Positions 9,843 through 10,098 of a DNA stretch of 10,098 nt are shown here, piece after piece. Each line of letters starts with the position of its first letter. Within the stretch, counting starts at the first letter, position 1. The notes beneath the pieces were generated by a model. That model did no database searches. It was not told where the DNA came from and worked only from the letters and a program-made list of their open reading frames with translations. Both the position numbers and the translations under genes were made by a program. The DNA is from Circinella minor (lineage: Eukaryota > Mucoromycota > Mucoromycetes > Mucorales > Lichtheimiaceae): assembly GCA_016758965.1 (NCBI GenBank), contig JAEPRB010000637.1:1-10098 (forward strand). Reading direction: 5' to 3'.

Positions 9843-10098
9843 TTATCGAAACCGTAAATAAAAATTGACAATAAGAGCGCCAACCAGAAGACAACAAAGG
9901 ACCGCAGGACCCCATAAATCATCATAGCGTCCCAGCATACGACGATTAATCATCCTAAGAGAGTAAAATAATGATTTATAAAATATATTTTGTTCTTATA
10001 ATTACTGGTACTATTTACGTGATGTTCCACCAAATCCAGCTGCTGTCGATTTACGTGGTGCTACTCGACTAGTATGACCCGTTGCACGCATAAAATGA
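9843..10098 (-). CDS. VTC1/DUF202-type vacuolar transporter chaperone-like protein, C-terminal part
   Basis: On the minus strand the last exon (9954 down to 9843) encodes a tail with RYDDLWGP followed by one hydrophobic helix and NFYLRFR before the stop. The YDD-x-x-GP-x-x-LC pattern plus NF-x-LR is that of the third membrane helix of VTC1 and of the DUF202 domain in VTC subunits, which sit in the vacuolar membrane and make or move polyphosphate. A second open stretch (10098 down to 10019) encodes a basic segment, RATGHTSRVAPRKSTAAG and a few more residues, and is cut by the window edge. A 64-bp intron (10018 down to 9955, GTAAAT donor, CTCTTAG acceptor) looks right by its signals but leaves the two parts one base out of frame. 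Either the donor is different, the sequence has an indel, the gene is damaged, or the two stretches belong to separate transcripts. VTC1 and larger VTC subunits cannot be told apart from this tail. Confidence 0.6.

Noticed and set aside
9730..9915. Minus-strand 61-codon open frame at the right end
   Set aside because: It overlaps the VTC-like last exon in a different frame; the frame with the YDD, GP and NF motifs is the supported one.

Overview
The window looks like nuclear DNA of an early-diverging, filamentous-type fungus, most likely Mucoromycota. The grounds are: very AT-rich sequence with long poly-A/poly-T runs; short introns (64-149 bp) with GTAAAT, GTAAGT, GTAAGG or GTATGT donors and AG acceptors; fungal-type proteins (a MATA-type HMG-box regulator, a GH18 chitinase, a vacuolar transporter chaperone-like tail); and runs of Asn and Gln codons. 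The phylum is an inference from style and gene content, not from a marker gene.

Layout. Positions 1 to about 4430 hold no gene I can support on either strand: only short random ORFs, homopolymer runs and small inverted repeats. From about 4430 to 4703 the sequence becomes pyrimidine-rich and leads into the first gene. Gene 1 (4704-6273, +, one intron) encodes a 493-residue HMG-box transcription factor with a long Asn/Gln/Ser/Thr/Pro-rich tail. Gene 2 (6833-7772, +, two introns) encodes a 231-residue protein resembling the DUF98 / chorismate-lyase-like family, with an Asn/Gln-rich insertion. Gene 3 (8135-9642, +, three introns) encodes a 404-residue GH18 chitinase with all catalytic motifs and no visible signal peptide. 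At the right edge, on the minus strand and convergent with the chitinase, is the 3' end of a gene whose last exon encodes the C-terminal membrane helix of a VTC1/DUF202-type protein.

The first three genes are in tandem, each with its own 5' leader and 3' region, so they are independent transcription units. I see no pathway linking all of them. The chitinase (cell-wall turnover) and the VTC-like protein (vacuolar polyphosphate) are ordinary housekeeping functions. I did not find a new multi-gene system. The points most worth checking are the one-base mismatch at the predicted splice junction of the VTC-like gene, the chorismate-lyase-like protein in a fungus, the MATA-type HMG protein with neighbours unlike a mucoralean sex locus, and the large gene-free stretch upstream of it. 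All splice models were made by eye; none has transcript support here.
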